Part shown: piece after piece, positions 33,583-42,417 of the stretch
Position numbering within the stretch: position 1 is the stretch's first letter
How the letters are laid out: the number at the start of each line of letters is the position of its first letter
From: RGIG426 sp045598065
GTDB taxonomy: Bacteria > Bacillota > Clostridia > Oscillospirales > Acutalibacteraceae
Direction: 5' to 3'
NCBI GenBank assembly: GCA_045598065.1
Contig: JAZLLJ010000029.1
Location: 1-52,396 of the forward strand
DNA length: 52,396 nt
The notes under the pieces: model-generated
Seen by the model: only the letters and a program-made list of their open reading frames with translations
What the model was told of the DNA's origin: nothing
Database searches by the model: none
Translations under genes and position numbers: made by a program

Positions 33583-35964
33583 ATGGCTCAAACAAGTAAA
33601 AAAACCGCCTCGAAAAAGCAGGCGGAAAAAACGGGAAAAGAACAGGTTGCCGCCGTTCTGTTGTTCGCCGGTGCGCTTTTGGTTTTGTTTTTGGCGTTAA
33701 TCGAAGGACAAGCGGTATGGAAATTCTTTCATAATTTCCTGTTTGGTATTTTCGGATTCAGTACGTTTCTGATTCCGGTCATTATGACGTATATCGCGGT
33801 GCTGTTGTCTATCGGCAAAAGCGAAGACAGTGTACATAGTAAAGTCATTCAAGGTTTGCTTTTGGTGTTGACGGTGTCCACGGCACTTCAAGTGTTTTTG
33901 CGCCCCGTTGTTCCCGGCCAAAATTATTTTGAGGCCATCGGTGCCGCCTACAAAGGCGGACTCAAAGGCGGCGGCGTTCTCGGCGTTGTGATTGGATATC
34001 TTTTCGACAAATGGTTTGGCTCGCTTTGCGCCAAAATTGTCGTAATCCTATTGCTGTTCGTCTTCTTTATGTTGACGACCGGCACCTCGCTGATTCACTT
34101 TTTCCGCACCGTGGGAAAACCGGTGCAAAAAACCCGTCAGTCGCTCAAAACCGCTATGAACGATTACGGCGAGCGTATGAACAATCCCGATGCGGTCGCG
34201 TTGCCGTTGTCCAAAGCCAAAAAGGGCGGCGATTCCCCGAAATCCGGTAAGAAAATCGACATTGAAATGGGCGAGGGGTACCGTACGTTGGCAGGCGATT
34301 TGAAAAACGCCAACGATGCGGTGGACCGCGAGATGGCTGAATTAAACCCCGAAGCGGCGGAAAAACTGAATGCCGAGCAGACGAAGGAAAAGAAGCCGCG
34401 CCGCGCTCGCAAGGAAAAAGCCAACTCCGCCATCGACCTTCCGTTGGACGAAGAGGCGGCGGAGGAGACGGAGAAAGCCGCAGATGCGACGTCGTATCGC
34501 TATCCGCCGATTTCGCTTTTGGATCCGCCGAAAAACACCAAAAACGACTCTGCGGTGCAGGAAATCAACCAAAACGCCGAGCGCCTTATGCAGACGTTGC
34601 AGGATTTCGGCGTCGGTGCGACCATTTCGGATATTGTGCGCGGTCCGTCGGTTACACGGTATGAATTGGAACCCAGCGCCGGCGTGAAAATCAGCAAATT
34701 TACCGGCCTTGCGGATGACATCGCTTTGCGGCTGGCGGCTTCCGGTGTACGTATTGAAGCCCCGGTTCCCAATAAAGCGGCAGTGGGCATCGAAGTGCCG
34801 AACAAAACCCGTACCGGTGTATGTTTACGGGAACTGATTGATTCTCCCGAATTTGCATCGGCCAAGAGCAAACTGACGGTCCCTCTCGGCAAAGATATTT
34901 CCGGTAAAATCGTGTTGGCGGATTTGGCAAAAATGCCGCACTTGCTGGTGGCAGGTACCACTGGCTCCGGTAAATCCGTCTGTACGAACTCGATGATTTT
35001 GAGCATTTTGTTCCGCGCCTCTCCCGAAGATGTGCGTATTATGCTTATCGACCCGAAACGCGTGGAATTCTCGGCGTATAACGGCATCCCGCACCTGCTT
35101 ATCCCGGTGGTGACCGATCCGCGTAAAGCGGCGGGCGCGCTTGGTTGGGCGGTGACGGAAATGCTTCGCCGCTATCAGGTGTTTGCCGCTCACAACGTCC
35201 AAAATTTGAGTGCCTACAATGAACTCGCCGAAAAGAGCGAGGATCTTGAAAAAATGCCCCAGATACTTATCGTGATCGATGAGTTGGCCGACCTTATGAT
35301 GGCCGCCTCCAAAGAGGTAGAGGATTCTATCATCCACCTGGCGCAAATGGCGCGTGCCGCCGGTATGCACATGGTCATCGCCACGCAACGCCCGTCGGCG
35401 GACGTGCTGCCCGGTTTGGTCCGCTCGAACATCCCGAGCCGTATCGGTTTGACGGTAAGCAAGGCCACCGAATCGCGCATTATGTTGGACGACGGCGGTG
35501 CCGAACAACTGCTCGGTAACGGTGATATGTTGTTCCGCCCGGTGGGTATGAATATGCCGCTTCGTGTGCAAGGTGGGTTTGTCAGCAACGAAGAGCGCAA
35601 GAAAGTAATTGACTTCCTGACACCGGAAGAAGTGCCGGAATACGACCACGAAATTATGAACGAAATCGAGAAAAACGCCGCGGCAACCGGAAAAGCGGCT
35701 TCTGTTGCGGTGGACGGCGACGAGGGAGATGACGGCGAAACGGATGAAATGCTTCCCAGAGCTATCGAAGTCGTTCTCGAAGCAGGAGAAGCCTCTACCT
35801 CGATGTTACAGCGTCGCCTCCGCCTCGGGTATTCCCGTGCCGGTCGTCTTATTGACGAAATGGAGTGCCGCGGTATCGTCGGTCCGCATGAAGGCAGTAA
35901 ACCCCGTCAGGTGCTGATTACCCGTCAGCAGTGGCTGGAGATGAATATGATGAGCGAGGAGTGA
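33583..35964 (+). CDS. DNA translocase FtsK/SpoIIIE
   Basis: Hexameric motor that pumps chromosomal DNA through the division or sporulation septum. The 793-residue protein has about four N-terminal membrane helices (residues 20-180) and a charged, alanine/lysine-rich linker (about 200-310). A RecA-like motor follows with Walker A GTTGSGKS (458-465) and Walker B LIVIDELADLM. The C-terminal gamma winged helix reads DNA orientation sequences (TSMLQRRLRLGYSRAGRLIDEME). Linkage to tepA suggests SpoIIIE, but one translocase may serve both roles. Confidence 0.95.
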   Translation: MAQTSKKTASKKQAEKTGKEQVAAVLLFAGALLVLFLALIEGQAVWKFFHNFLFGIFGFSTFLIPVIMTYIAVLLSIGKSEDSVHSKVIQGLLLVLTVSTALQVFLRPVVPGQNYFEAIGAAYKGGLKGGGVLGVVIGYLFDKWFGSLCAKIVVILLLFVFFMLTTGTSLIHFFRTVGKPVQKTRQSLKTAMNDYGERMNNPDAVALPLSKAKKGGDSPKSGKKIDIEMGEGYRTLAGDLKNANDAVDREMAELNPEAAEKLNAEQTKEKKPRRARKEKANSAIDLPLDEEAAEETEKAADATSYRYPPISLLDPPKNTKNDSAVQEINQNAERLMQTLQDFGVGATISDIVRGPSVTRYELEPSAGVKISKFTGLADDIALRLAASGVRIEAPVPNKAAVGIEVPNKTRTGVCLRELIDSPEFASAKSKLTVPLGKDISGKIVLADLAKMPHLLVAGTTGSGKSVCTNSMILSILFRASPEDVRIMLIDPKRVEFSAYNGIPHLLIPVVTDPRKAAGALGWAVTEMLRRYQVFAAHNVQNLSAYNELAEKSEDLEKMPQILIVIDELADLMMAASKEVEDSIIHLAQMARAAGMHMVIATQRPSADVLPGLVRSNIPSRIGLTVSKATESRIMLDDGGAEQLLGNGDMLFRPVGMNMPLRVQGGFVSNEERKKVIDFLTPEEVPEYDHEIMNEIEKNAAATGKAASVAVDGDEGDDGETDEMLPRAIEVVLEAGEASTSMLQRRLRLGYSRAGRLIDEMECRGIVGPHEGSKPRQVLITRQQWLEMNMMSEE

Positions 35965-35969
35965 GTGGT

Positions 35970-36530
35970 GTGAAAAAAACGGTTGCATGGTTGGCAGTGG
36001 GGTGCTGTGCGTTGTTGCTCGTTTTTTCGACAGGTTGCAACGGGATGAAACTCCGCGAAGTCCCCGAAAATTCCAAGCCGGAGACAATTCGTTCTAAAGT
36101 GGATCTTTTGCCGAGCGTGGAAGACATCAGTTCGTTGATTACGCAGGAGGAAATGGAAAAAATTATCGAAACGACCTGTACATACAGCCAAGATCCGAAT
36201 GACGGAAGAAAACTGAATGTTTTCTTCGAAAGTGCGGAAAACGAAAGTGTGACCAACAGCGTTTCCATCAACATAACCGAAAATAACACCATTGAAAAAT
36301 TCCGTTCTTTGATTTCCAATATAGAAGAACAGGCGGATGAAGAATTGGAAGCTCTTCCCAATTTGGCGGAGGAGGCATGGTGGATGACATCCGGCCACGT
36401 GGCGTATGTGTTTTCTCACGGATACGTCATTTCCATCAACCTTGCTATCCCCGATTGGTATGACGAAGATGTTTTGATTGCCGCCCGTCAAATTGCCGCG
36501 ACCATTTGCGGCCGATTGCCGACAGAATAA
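35970..36530 (+). CDS. Probable lipoprotein of unknown function
   Basis: Unrecognised family. A positively charged start (MKKTVAW) and hydrophobic core lead to FSTGC, an imperfect lipobox with serine rather than leucine at -3; if processed, the mature protein is anchored to the outer membrane leaflet. The remaining about 160 residues are acidic and soluble, with no repeats. Start is GTG 35970, 8 bases after AGGAG (35957-35961), which lies inside the ftsK end; the frame is open further up but has no site there. Product is 186 residues. Likely cotranscribed with ftsK. Confidence 0.72.
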   Translation: MKKTVAWLAVGCCALLLVFSTGCNGMKLREVPENSKPETIRSKVDLLPSVEDISSLITQEEMEKIIETTCTYSQDPNDGRKLNVFFESAENESVTNSVSINITENNTIEKFRSLISNIEEQADEELEALPNLAEEAWWMTSGHVAYVFSHGYVISINLAIPDWYDEDVLIAARQIAATICGRLPTE

Positions 36531-36537
36531 GTTCCTG

Positions 36538-36587
36538 CAAAAAAGCGCTTTTTCGATTGTTTCGAAGAAGCGCTTTTCTTATTTTTA
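36538..36587 (+). terminator. Terminator after the lipoprotein gene
   Basis: AAAAGCGCTT (36541-36550) pairs with AAGCGCTTTT (36568-36577), with an inner TTCGA/TCGAA stem, then CTTATTTTTAT. Confidence 0.88.
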
Positions 36588-36603
36588 TAAAAAAGGGAAA
36601 GAC

Positions 36604-36632
36604 TTGCTTTTTATAGCAAAGTATGCTATACT
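36604..36632 (+). promoter_or_regulatory. Promoter of the M23 peptidase gene
   Basis: TTGCTT at 36604-36609 and TATACT at 36627-36632 with a 17-bp spacer ending in TGC. Confidence 0.82.
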
Positions 36633-36666
36633 ACTCTGGTATGGCCGAAAAAGGAGGTGGACACCT

Positions 36667-38436
36667 ATGAAGAAAAAAACGGATTCTCCGAAAAAAGAGC
36701 AGCAGGACAGACGGGTGTCCGCCGGTGAAGGAATAAAAGACCGTATTCTTTCCGCGTGGTACCGTATTGTGGACAGCGGTTATCCGCTCTGCTATCGTAT
36801 GGGTATTCGCACGATGCGCGTCAGCCGACGTGTGTGGCGCGTGATGCGGCACGTTTGCGTGCCGATTTGGAACGGAATGAAGAAAGTGGGAGATTTTTTC
36901 ACCCGTCCGTTCCGTCGTATGAAAAAAGACCGACAAACGGTTTCCCGTGAATGGAGAAGAGGGAAACTTTGGGTAAAACGCGGCTGGCGTCGCAATAAAT
37001 TGCGCGGCATTTGCCGTGCGGTGGCCATGCCGTTTGTCGGTGTTTACAAAGCCCGTAAATCTATCGGCCGCGCGCTAACGGTGCTGTTTCCGGTGGTGAT
37101 GGCGGTGGCAGTGGCGCTTGTGATTCGCTACTGGTCCACCTCCACGTTTGCTTTGCGACTGACCTATATGGGACAGTACATGGGTGTTATCGCCGACGAA
37201 GAAGTGTTTGACCGCGCGGCAGCGTTGGCGGAAGGCCGTGTGGCAAGAGAAAATTCCGATTTCCACGTTGAACGTTCGCCGAAACTGGAATTGACACTCT
37301 ATCCCGAGGGAAAACTTTTGGACGAAAACAAACTGTGCGACTTAATCCTCAGTTCCTACGATAACGAAGTGGAGGAGATGTGCGGCCTATATGTAGACGG
37401 CAAATTTGAGGGCGCGGTCGATTCCGAAAAGAAAGTAAGCGTGCTTCTCAATGCCATCTTGTCCAACAGCGCGGATGAATATTCCGATTTGATTTTGTCC
37501 GACGTGGAAATGAAATTTTCGCAGGACGTTCAGTTGGTGCAGGGATTGTACCCGAAATCCACGGCGCTGTCGCTTACGGAAATGCGAGATTTACTGACCG
37601 ACCGTTCGGTCAACCAAAAATGGGTTACGGCCGAAGAAGGAGAAACGGTGGAAGATATCGCCGCCGAAAACGGTCTTACGCGCAAGCAATTGTTGGCGCT
37701 CAACACCGAGATTACCCCTTCTAAATTGCAGGCCGGAGACAAACTGCTCATTCAGGAATCGGGTGCGTATCTTGATGTGGAAATGACCTGCACCGAGGTG
37801 GAAAACCAGTCGATTGCTTTCAAAACCGAAACGGTAGACGATAAAAGCCGCTATATTGGCGATAATTACGTAAAAATCGAAGGCAAGCCGGGTGTGCGCC
37901 GTATTACCTATGCCGTCACTTACGTGGACGGAAAAGAAGTCTCCCGTACCAAAGTGTCGGAAGAAGTGACCAAACAGCCGGTGACGCAGGTCAACGCCAA
38001 AGGCGCGATGAGCGCCGGTGCCAGTACAGTTCCCGGTGACGGTGTGGCTCAAGGAAAGATGATTTGGCCGCTTCCCAGCAGCACCGGTATCGGCGAAACC
38101 TACGGTCCGCAGGAAGGCCGTTTCCACAACGGTATTGATATCTACGGCAACTACGGTGCACCGATTATTGCGGCGGACGGCGGAACGGTCGAGGAGGCGT
38201 TGGGCTCCGGCTATAACGGCGGTTGGGGACTTACGATTTTGATTAGACACGGCAACGGCTATGAAACGCGTTATTCCCACTGCTCTGCCGTTTTGGTGAC
38301 ACAAGGTGAGAAAATTTCTCAAGGGCAGGTCATCGGCTACGTCGGTTCGACCGGTTACAGTACGTGCAACCACCTGCACTTTGAGGTCTATCACAACGGA
38401 AATCGAACAGACCCTTATCCGTTTATCAGCGGTTAA
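36667..38436 (+). CDS. Membrane-anchored LysM-G5-M23 cell-wall endopeptidase
   Basis: Likely cleaves peptidoglycan peptide bridges outside the cell. In order: a very Arg/Lys-rich, aromatic cytoplasmic segment of about 135 residues, one membrane helix (138-154), a helical stalk, LysM (319-363, with GETVEDIAAENGLTRKQL), G5 (about 368-443), and an M23 metallopeptidase (about 465-589). The M23 zinc ligands are H487 and D491 (HNGID) and H571 in HLHFEV, with H538 (YSH) as a catalytic partner. The long basic intracellular tail is unusual for the family. Start ATG 36667 has AAGGAGGTGG upstream. Product is 589 residues. The dockerin gene follows 24 bp later. Confidence 0.9.
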   Translation: MKKKTDSPKKEQQDRRVSAGEGIKDRILSAWYRIVDSGYPLCYRMGIRTMRVSRRVWRVMRHVCVPIWNGMKKVGDFFTRPFRRMKKDRQTVSREWRRGKLWVKRGWRRNKLRGICRAVAMPFVGVYKARKSIGRALTVLFPVVMAVAVALVIRYWSTSTFALRLTYMGQYMGVIADEEVFDRAAALAEGRVARENSDFHVERSPKLELTLYPEGKLLDENKLCDLILSSYDNEVEEMCGLYVDGKFEGAVDSEKKVSVLLNAILSNSADEYSDLILSDVEMKFSQDVQLVQGLYPKSTALSLTEMRDLLTDRSVNQKWVTAEEGETVEDIAAENGLTRKQLLALNTEITPSKLQAGDKLLIQESGAYLDVEMTCTEVENQSIAFKTETVDDKSRYIGDNYVKIEGKPGVRRITYAVTYVDGKEVSRTKVSEEVTKQPVTQVNAKGAMSAGASTVPGDGVAQGKMIWPLPSSTGIGETYGPQEGRFHNGIDIYGNYGAPIIAADGGTVEEALGSGYNGGWGLTILIRHGNGYETRYSHCSAVLVTQGEKISQGQVIGYVGSTGYSTCNHLHFEVYHNGNRTDPYPFISG

Positions 38437-38460
38437 GAATAAACATGGAGGATTACTGAA

Positions 38461-40467
38461 ATGAAAAAACTGGCAACTCTCTTGGCAATCGCACTGCTTA
38501 TTACAACGATTCTCAGTGTGATGACGGTCTCTTCGGCGGCGGACACCAGCACCGTCACCGGTGGTTACGGCTATTACTATAATGAAGCCGGCGAACCGAT
38601 TATGGATTTTGTGGATAATGCTGACAAGGCCCAAGTAGGTGTTTGGTGGTGGAATGAAGACGACGCATTCCAAATCAACGTTCGCGACAAATACCTCAAT
38701 TTCTTTGAAGAAAACGGTGTGAACGAGATTTACTACTACGGCTACTATTTGCTGGGAAGCCAATCCAGCCGTCAAAAGCTCCACGGCTTTGTGTCCGAAG
38801 CCAACCGCCGCGGTATTGCTATCTCCTTCATCTTTGATGAGCAGGAGATCGCCGATTACAGCAATAGTCGTCTGTCTCAGGTTGCGACCGAATATTTGAC
38901 ATACGTTTCGGAATATCCGGATGACGTGCTGAACGGTATTCACTTGGATATCGAACACAGAACGCCTGCGAATTTCGCCAATTACCTTGTGTCTCAGTTT
39001 GCTGACGTTCGTGCGCGCGGTGTGCCGATTTCGATGGACGTCAACTGTGCGATGAACATCAACACCCAAGTGTCCGCCGGCGGTGTGACCGGTAATATCT
39101 ACGAAGTGATCGCCGCAAACGTGGATACGCTGACGTTGATGTCGTATAAAGATACGTACAACGCCATTTGGAATTTGGGAGCTAACGCGTTGGCGGCGGC
39201 GAAAGCCAAAGGATGCCGTGTTGTGTTTGCGGTGGAAACCGGTGACTACAGCACGAATGTGGCACCGCACTACGAGACGTTTAACTCCACGTCCGACGAG
39301 TTTGCCCAAGAGACCAAAGAGTATATGTACGGCGAATTGGCGAAAGTGTACGAGTCGATGAAAGAGAATGCGCCTGCCGGCGGCATCGGTGTGGCGATTC
39401 ACCAGCACGAAGACTGGTATAACCTGAAAAAATCGCCCACGCCCATTACGACCGACGGCGCGGACAAAACCGAAAGACAAACGGTAAGCCATGCATCCAT
39501 TTCGGGCGAGACGACCAATCCCACCAAAGTGACGCCGTCTACTCCGTTGGAGGAAAACGTGCTGTGGTCGGGTAACGTGAATCAAGACGTGATTGTCGGC
39601 CGTCCGGATGCGTATACCGGTCGCCTTTCCGGCAACGTGGCGGAGGAAATCAACGCCGCTATTCGCGCGGATTTGGCGGAAAACGGTACGATTTCCGGCG
39701 ACGAGTATTATGAGATTACCACGGTCGGTTCCGCTTCCGGCGGAAGCGGCTACGCTACCACTGGGTTCGTCGTGAACGGAGAAGACCAGCTGTGGACCGA
39801 AGGTAAAGTGGCCGGCACGTCGCTTTTGCAAGATGCAAACGGTACCTACACGCAAAAACTGTTCGGTACGACCACCGACAAGGGTGGTAACTTGCTCGCT
39901 CCGCAGATGAACGACACCACCGAGTTTGTGTATTTCAGCGATGCGAGCGGCTATACCGACACCATTTCGGTGGAAAGCCTTGTGATTAAGGTTTATCGCC
40001 ATGCGCCGTACACCGGTACCGAAACCGCAACGCAGCCGATTGTGACTGAGCCGAGCGTGACCGAACCTGTTGTGACCGAGCCGAGCGAAACCCAGCCGAT
40101 CGTGACCGAGCCGAGCGAAACCCAACCGAGCACGACGGAATCCGGCAAAAAGGTCAACTATACGTTTGTTGACGAAAACGGCAACACGGTAATCGTGTAT
40201 TCCGACGGCACGGTGGAAATCGTTCCGAAATCTACCGAGGTCGAGCCGAGCGCGACCGGCACCGACACACCGTCTGTTCTTCTCGGCGATGCGAACGATG
40301 ACGGTGCGGTGAATATGAAAGATGTGTTGGCGATGCGCAAAGCCATCGCGGATTTGGGAGTTACGATTAACGCCGTCAACGCGGACGTCAACTTTGACAA
40401 TTCCGTGAATATGAAAGACGTGCTGCTCATTCGCAAATATTTAGCGAATATCATCACGAAATTCTAA
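38461..40467 (+). CDS. Secreted glycosidase-like protein with C-terminal dockerin
   Basis: A 26-residue signal peptide leads to a TIM-barrel-like domain (about 35-330). Its GIHLDIEH strand places Asp and Glu where GH18-type and related barrels have catalytic acids; MDVNCAMNIN and TLTLMSYKDT fit later strands. A beta-rich module of unknown type (about 365-525) follows. Then come a Thr/Pro/Glu linker with three 10-residue repeats and a type I dockerin (607-668). The dockerin has two calcium loops, D610-N612-D614...D621 and D642-N644-D646...D653. The dockerin would dock to a cohesin scaffold, none of which lies in the window. The substrate is unknown. Probably cotranscribed with the M23 gene. 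Confidence 0.85.
   Translation: MKKLATLLAIALLITTILSVMTVSSAADTSTVTGGYGYYYNEAGEPIMDFVDNADKAQVGVWWWNEDDAFQINVRDKYLNFFEENGVNEIYYYGYYLLGSQSSRQKLHGFVSEANRRGIAISFIFDEQEIADYSNSRLSQVATEYLTYVSEYPDDVLNGIHLDIEHRTPANFANYLVSQFADVRARGVPISMDVNCAMNINTQVSAGGVTGNIYEVIAANVDTLTLMSYKDTYNAIWNLGANALAAAKAKGCRVVFAVETGDYSTNVAPHYETFNSTSDEFAQETKEYMYGELAKVYESMKENAPAGGIGVAIHQHEDWYNLKKSPTPITTDGADKTERQTVSHASISGETTNPTKVTPSTPLEENVLWSGNVNQDVIVGRPDAYTGRLSGNVAEEINAAIRADLAENGTISGDEYYEITTVGSASGGSGYATTGFVVNGEDQLWTEGKVAGTSLLQDANGTYTQKLFGTTTDKGGNLLAPQMNDTTEFVYFSDASGYTDTISVESLVIKVYRHAPYTGTETATQPIVTEPSVTEPVVTEPSETQPIVTEPSETQPSTTESGKKVNYTFVDENGNTVIVYSDGTVEIVPKSTEVEPSATGTDTPSVLLGDANDDGAVNMKDVLAMRKAIADLGVTINAVNADVNFDNSVNMKDVLLIRKYLANIITKF
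40042..40131 (+). repeat. Three 30-bp tandem repeats in the dockerin-gene linker
   Basis: Copies at 40042, 40072 and 40102 each start GTGAC(T/C)GAGCCGAGC and encode VTEPS(V/E)T(E/Q)P plus one residue. The last two copies are nearly identical. They form the Thr/Pro/Glu spacer before the dockerin and could vary in number between strains. Confidence 0.9.
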
Positions 40468-40476
40468 CAAAAGTCT

Positions 40477-40512
40477 ATTACCGAGCAACGCGAGTTGCTC
40501 GGTAATTTTTTT
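40477..40512 (+). terminator. Terminator after the dockerin gene
   Basis: A perfect 13-bp stem (40477-40489 with 40494-40506), 4-base loop GCGA, then a run of T's. Confidence 0.95.
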
Positions 40513-40522
40513 GCGAAAAACC

Positions 40523-40551
40523 TTGCACAAAGCGGTTTTTTATGCTATACT
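40523..40551 (+). promoter_or_regulatory. Promoter of the typA operon
   Basis: TTGCAC at 40523-40528 and TATACT at 40546-40551 with a 17-bp spacer ending in TGC. Confidence 0.84.
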
Positions 40552-40593
40552 TAATCGGTTAATGAACTCTACAAAAAGGGAAGCGAATCGACT

Positions 40594-42417
40594 ATGCAAA
40601 AACGAGAAGACATCCGTAACGTTGCCATTATTGCCCACGTTGACCACGGTAAAACCACGCTTGTTGATCAACTGCTTCGCCAAAGCGGTATTTTCCGCGA
40701 TAACGAGCAGGTGGCAGAGCGCGTGATGGACTCCGGCGACCTGGAACGTGAACGCGGTATTACGATTTTATCGAAAAACACCGCCGTGAAATACGGTGAT
40801 ACCAAAATCAACATCGTGGACACTCCCGGACACGCCGATTTCGGCGGCGAAGTGGAACGTATTCTACTTATGGTGGACGGTGTGTTGCTTTTGGTGGATG
40901 CGTTTGAGGGTTGTATGCCCCAAACCCGTTTTGTGCTGAAAAAAGCGCTGGAAGCCGGCAAACGTCCGGTGGTCGTCATCAATAAAATCGACCGCGACGG
41001 TGCCCGTCCGGCGGAAGTGATTGACGAGCTGATTGATTTGTTTATCGAACTGGATGCGGACGAAGACCAACTGGAATTCCCGGTGGTATACGCCTCGGCG
41101 AAAGACGGTTACGCCTCGCTCGATCCTACCGTGCGCTCGGGAGATATGAAACCGCTGTTTGAAGCGATTATGAAAAACGTCCCTGCGCCGGAAGGTGAGC
41201 CGGACGGTCCGCTTCAAATCCGCTTTTCCAACATCGACTACGACGATTATATCGGCCGCATCGGTATCGGCCGCGTGGAGCGTGGCTCGGTGAAAGTGGG
41301 CCAAGCGGTGACGATTTGCAAAGAGGACGGCAAAACGATGAATGCCCGTATCGGCAAACTGTATCAGTTTGAAGGTCTCAGCCGCGTGGAGTGTGAGGAT
41401 GCCAAACTCGGCGACCTCGTGTCGGTCAGCGGTATTCCGGACCTTAATATCGGCGAAACCGCTTGCAGTCCGGAGCACGTAGAGCCGTTGCCGTTCGTGC
41501 ATATCGATGAGCCGACGATTTCGATGCTGTTTATGGTCAACACCAGTCCGTTTGCCGGCAAAGAGGGCAAATTCGTCACGAGCCGCAACCTGCGCGACCG
41601 CCTGTTCAAAGAAGTGGAGACCAACGTGAGTATGCGCGTACGAGAAACCGAGACGACCGATGCGTTTGAGGTGTCCGGCCGCGGCGAATTGCATTTGTCT
41701 ATCCTTATCGAACAAATGCGTCGCCAAGGATACGAATTTGCGGTGAGCAATCCGCGTGTTATTATGAAAAAAGACGCAAACGGCAAGTTACTCGAACCGA
41801 TGGAACTTTTGATGATTGAAGTGCCGGAAACTTACGTCGGCGCGGTTATGGAGCGTCTCGGCAACCGCAAAGCGGAGCTCATCAATATGGGTACGCGCGA
41901 CACCGGCATTTCTCATCTTGAATTCCGTATTCCGTCTCGCGGGCTGATGGGCTATCGCCAAAAATTCCTGACCGACACCAACGGTCACGGCATTATGAAC
42001 AGCCTGTTCGACGGCTACGATGAGTATAAAGGGGAGATTCCGCAACGTACCCAAGGTTCGCTCGTTTGTTTTGAAACCGGCGAAACCACCGGCTACGGTT
42101 TGTGGAACGCCCAAGACCGCGGCAGTATGTTTGTGGGGCCGGCAACTCCGGTGTATGAGGGTATGATTGTCGGCGAATGCCCGAAAAACGAGGATATTAC
42201 CGTCAACGTGTGCAAGAAAAAGCACGTGACGAACACTCGCGCTTCCGGCTCGGATGAGGCGCTTCGTTTGACGCCGCCGGTCAATCTGTCGCTCGAACAA
42301 TCGTTGGAGTTTATCAACGACGACGAACTGGTGGAGATTACGCCGAAATCCATTCGTTTGCGTAAACGTATTTTGTCCCACGAACAACGGATGAAAGACC
42401 AGTTCCGCAAGAAATGA
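40594..42417 (+). CDS. typA: Translational GTPase TypA/BipA
   Basis: Ribosome-binding GTPase related to EF-G, involved in 50S assembly and stress adaptation. The 607-residue protein has G1 AHVDHGKTT (14-22), the G2 region RGITILSKN, G3 DTPGHADF and G4 NKIDR. EF-G-like domains III and V and the BipA-specific C-terminal domain (GSMFVGPATPVYEGMIVGE) follow. Ribosome site AAAAGGGAAGC precedes ATG. It overlaps comEC by 4 bp (ATGA), heading a five-gene cluster. Confidence 0.96.
   Translation: MQKREDIRNVAIIAHVDHGKTTLVDQLLRQSGIFRDNEQVAERVMDSGDLERERGITILSKNTAVKYGDTKINIVDTPGHADFGGEVERILLMVDGVLLLVDAFEGCMPQTRFVLKKALEAGKRPVVVINKIDRDGARPAEVIDELIDLFIELDADEDQLEFPVVYASAKDGYASLDPTVRSGDMKPLFEAIMKNVPAPEGEPDGPLQIRFSNIDYDDYIGRIGIGRVERGSVKVGQAVTICKEDGKTMNARIGKLYQFEGLSRVECEDAKLGDLVSVSGIPDLNIGETACSPEHVEPLPFVHIDEPTISMLFMVNTSPFAGKEGKFVTSRNLRDRLFKEVETNVSMRVRETETTDAFEVSGRGELHLSILIEQMRRQGYEFAVSNPRVIMKKDANGKLLEPMELLMIEVPETYVGAVMERLGNRKAELINMGTRDTGISHLEFRIPSRGLMGYRQKFLTDTNGHGIMNSLFDGYDEYKGEIPQRTQGSLVCFETGETTGYGLWNAQDRGSMFVGPATPVYEGMIVGECPKNEDITVNVCKKKHVTNTRASGSDEALRLTPPVNLSLEQSLEFINDDELVEITPKSIRLRKRILSHEQRMKDQFRKK

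Noticed and set aside
37591..40125. Open 844-codon minus-strand frame across the M23 and dockerin genes
   Set aside because: It is fully antisense to two well-supported genes, has no ribosome site, and its His/Arg/Val-rich composition is what reverse-frame reading of this codon usage gives. Similar long antisense frames recur at 3127-4194 and 6505-7635.
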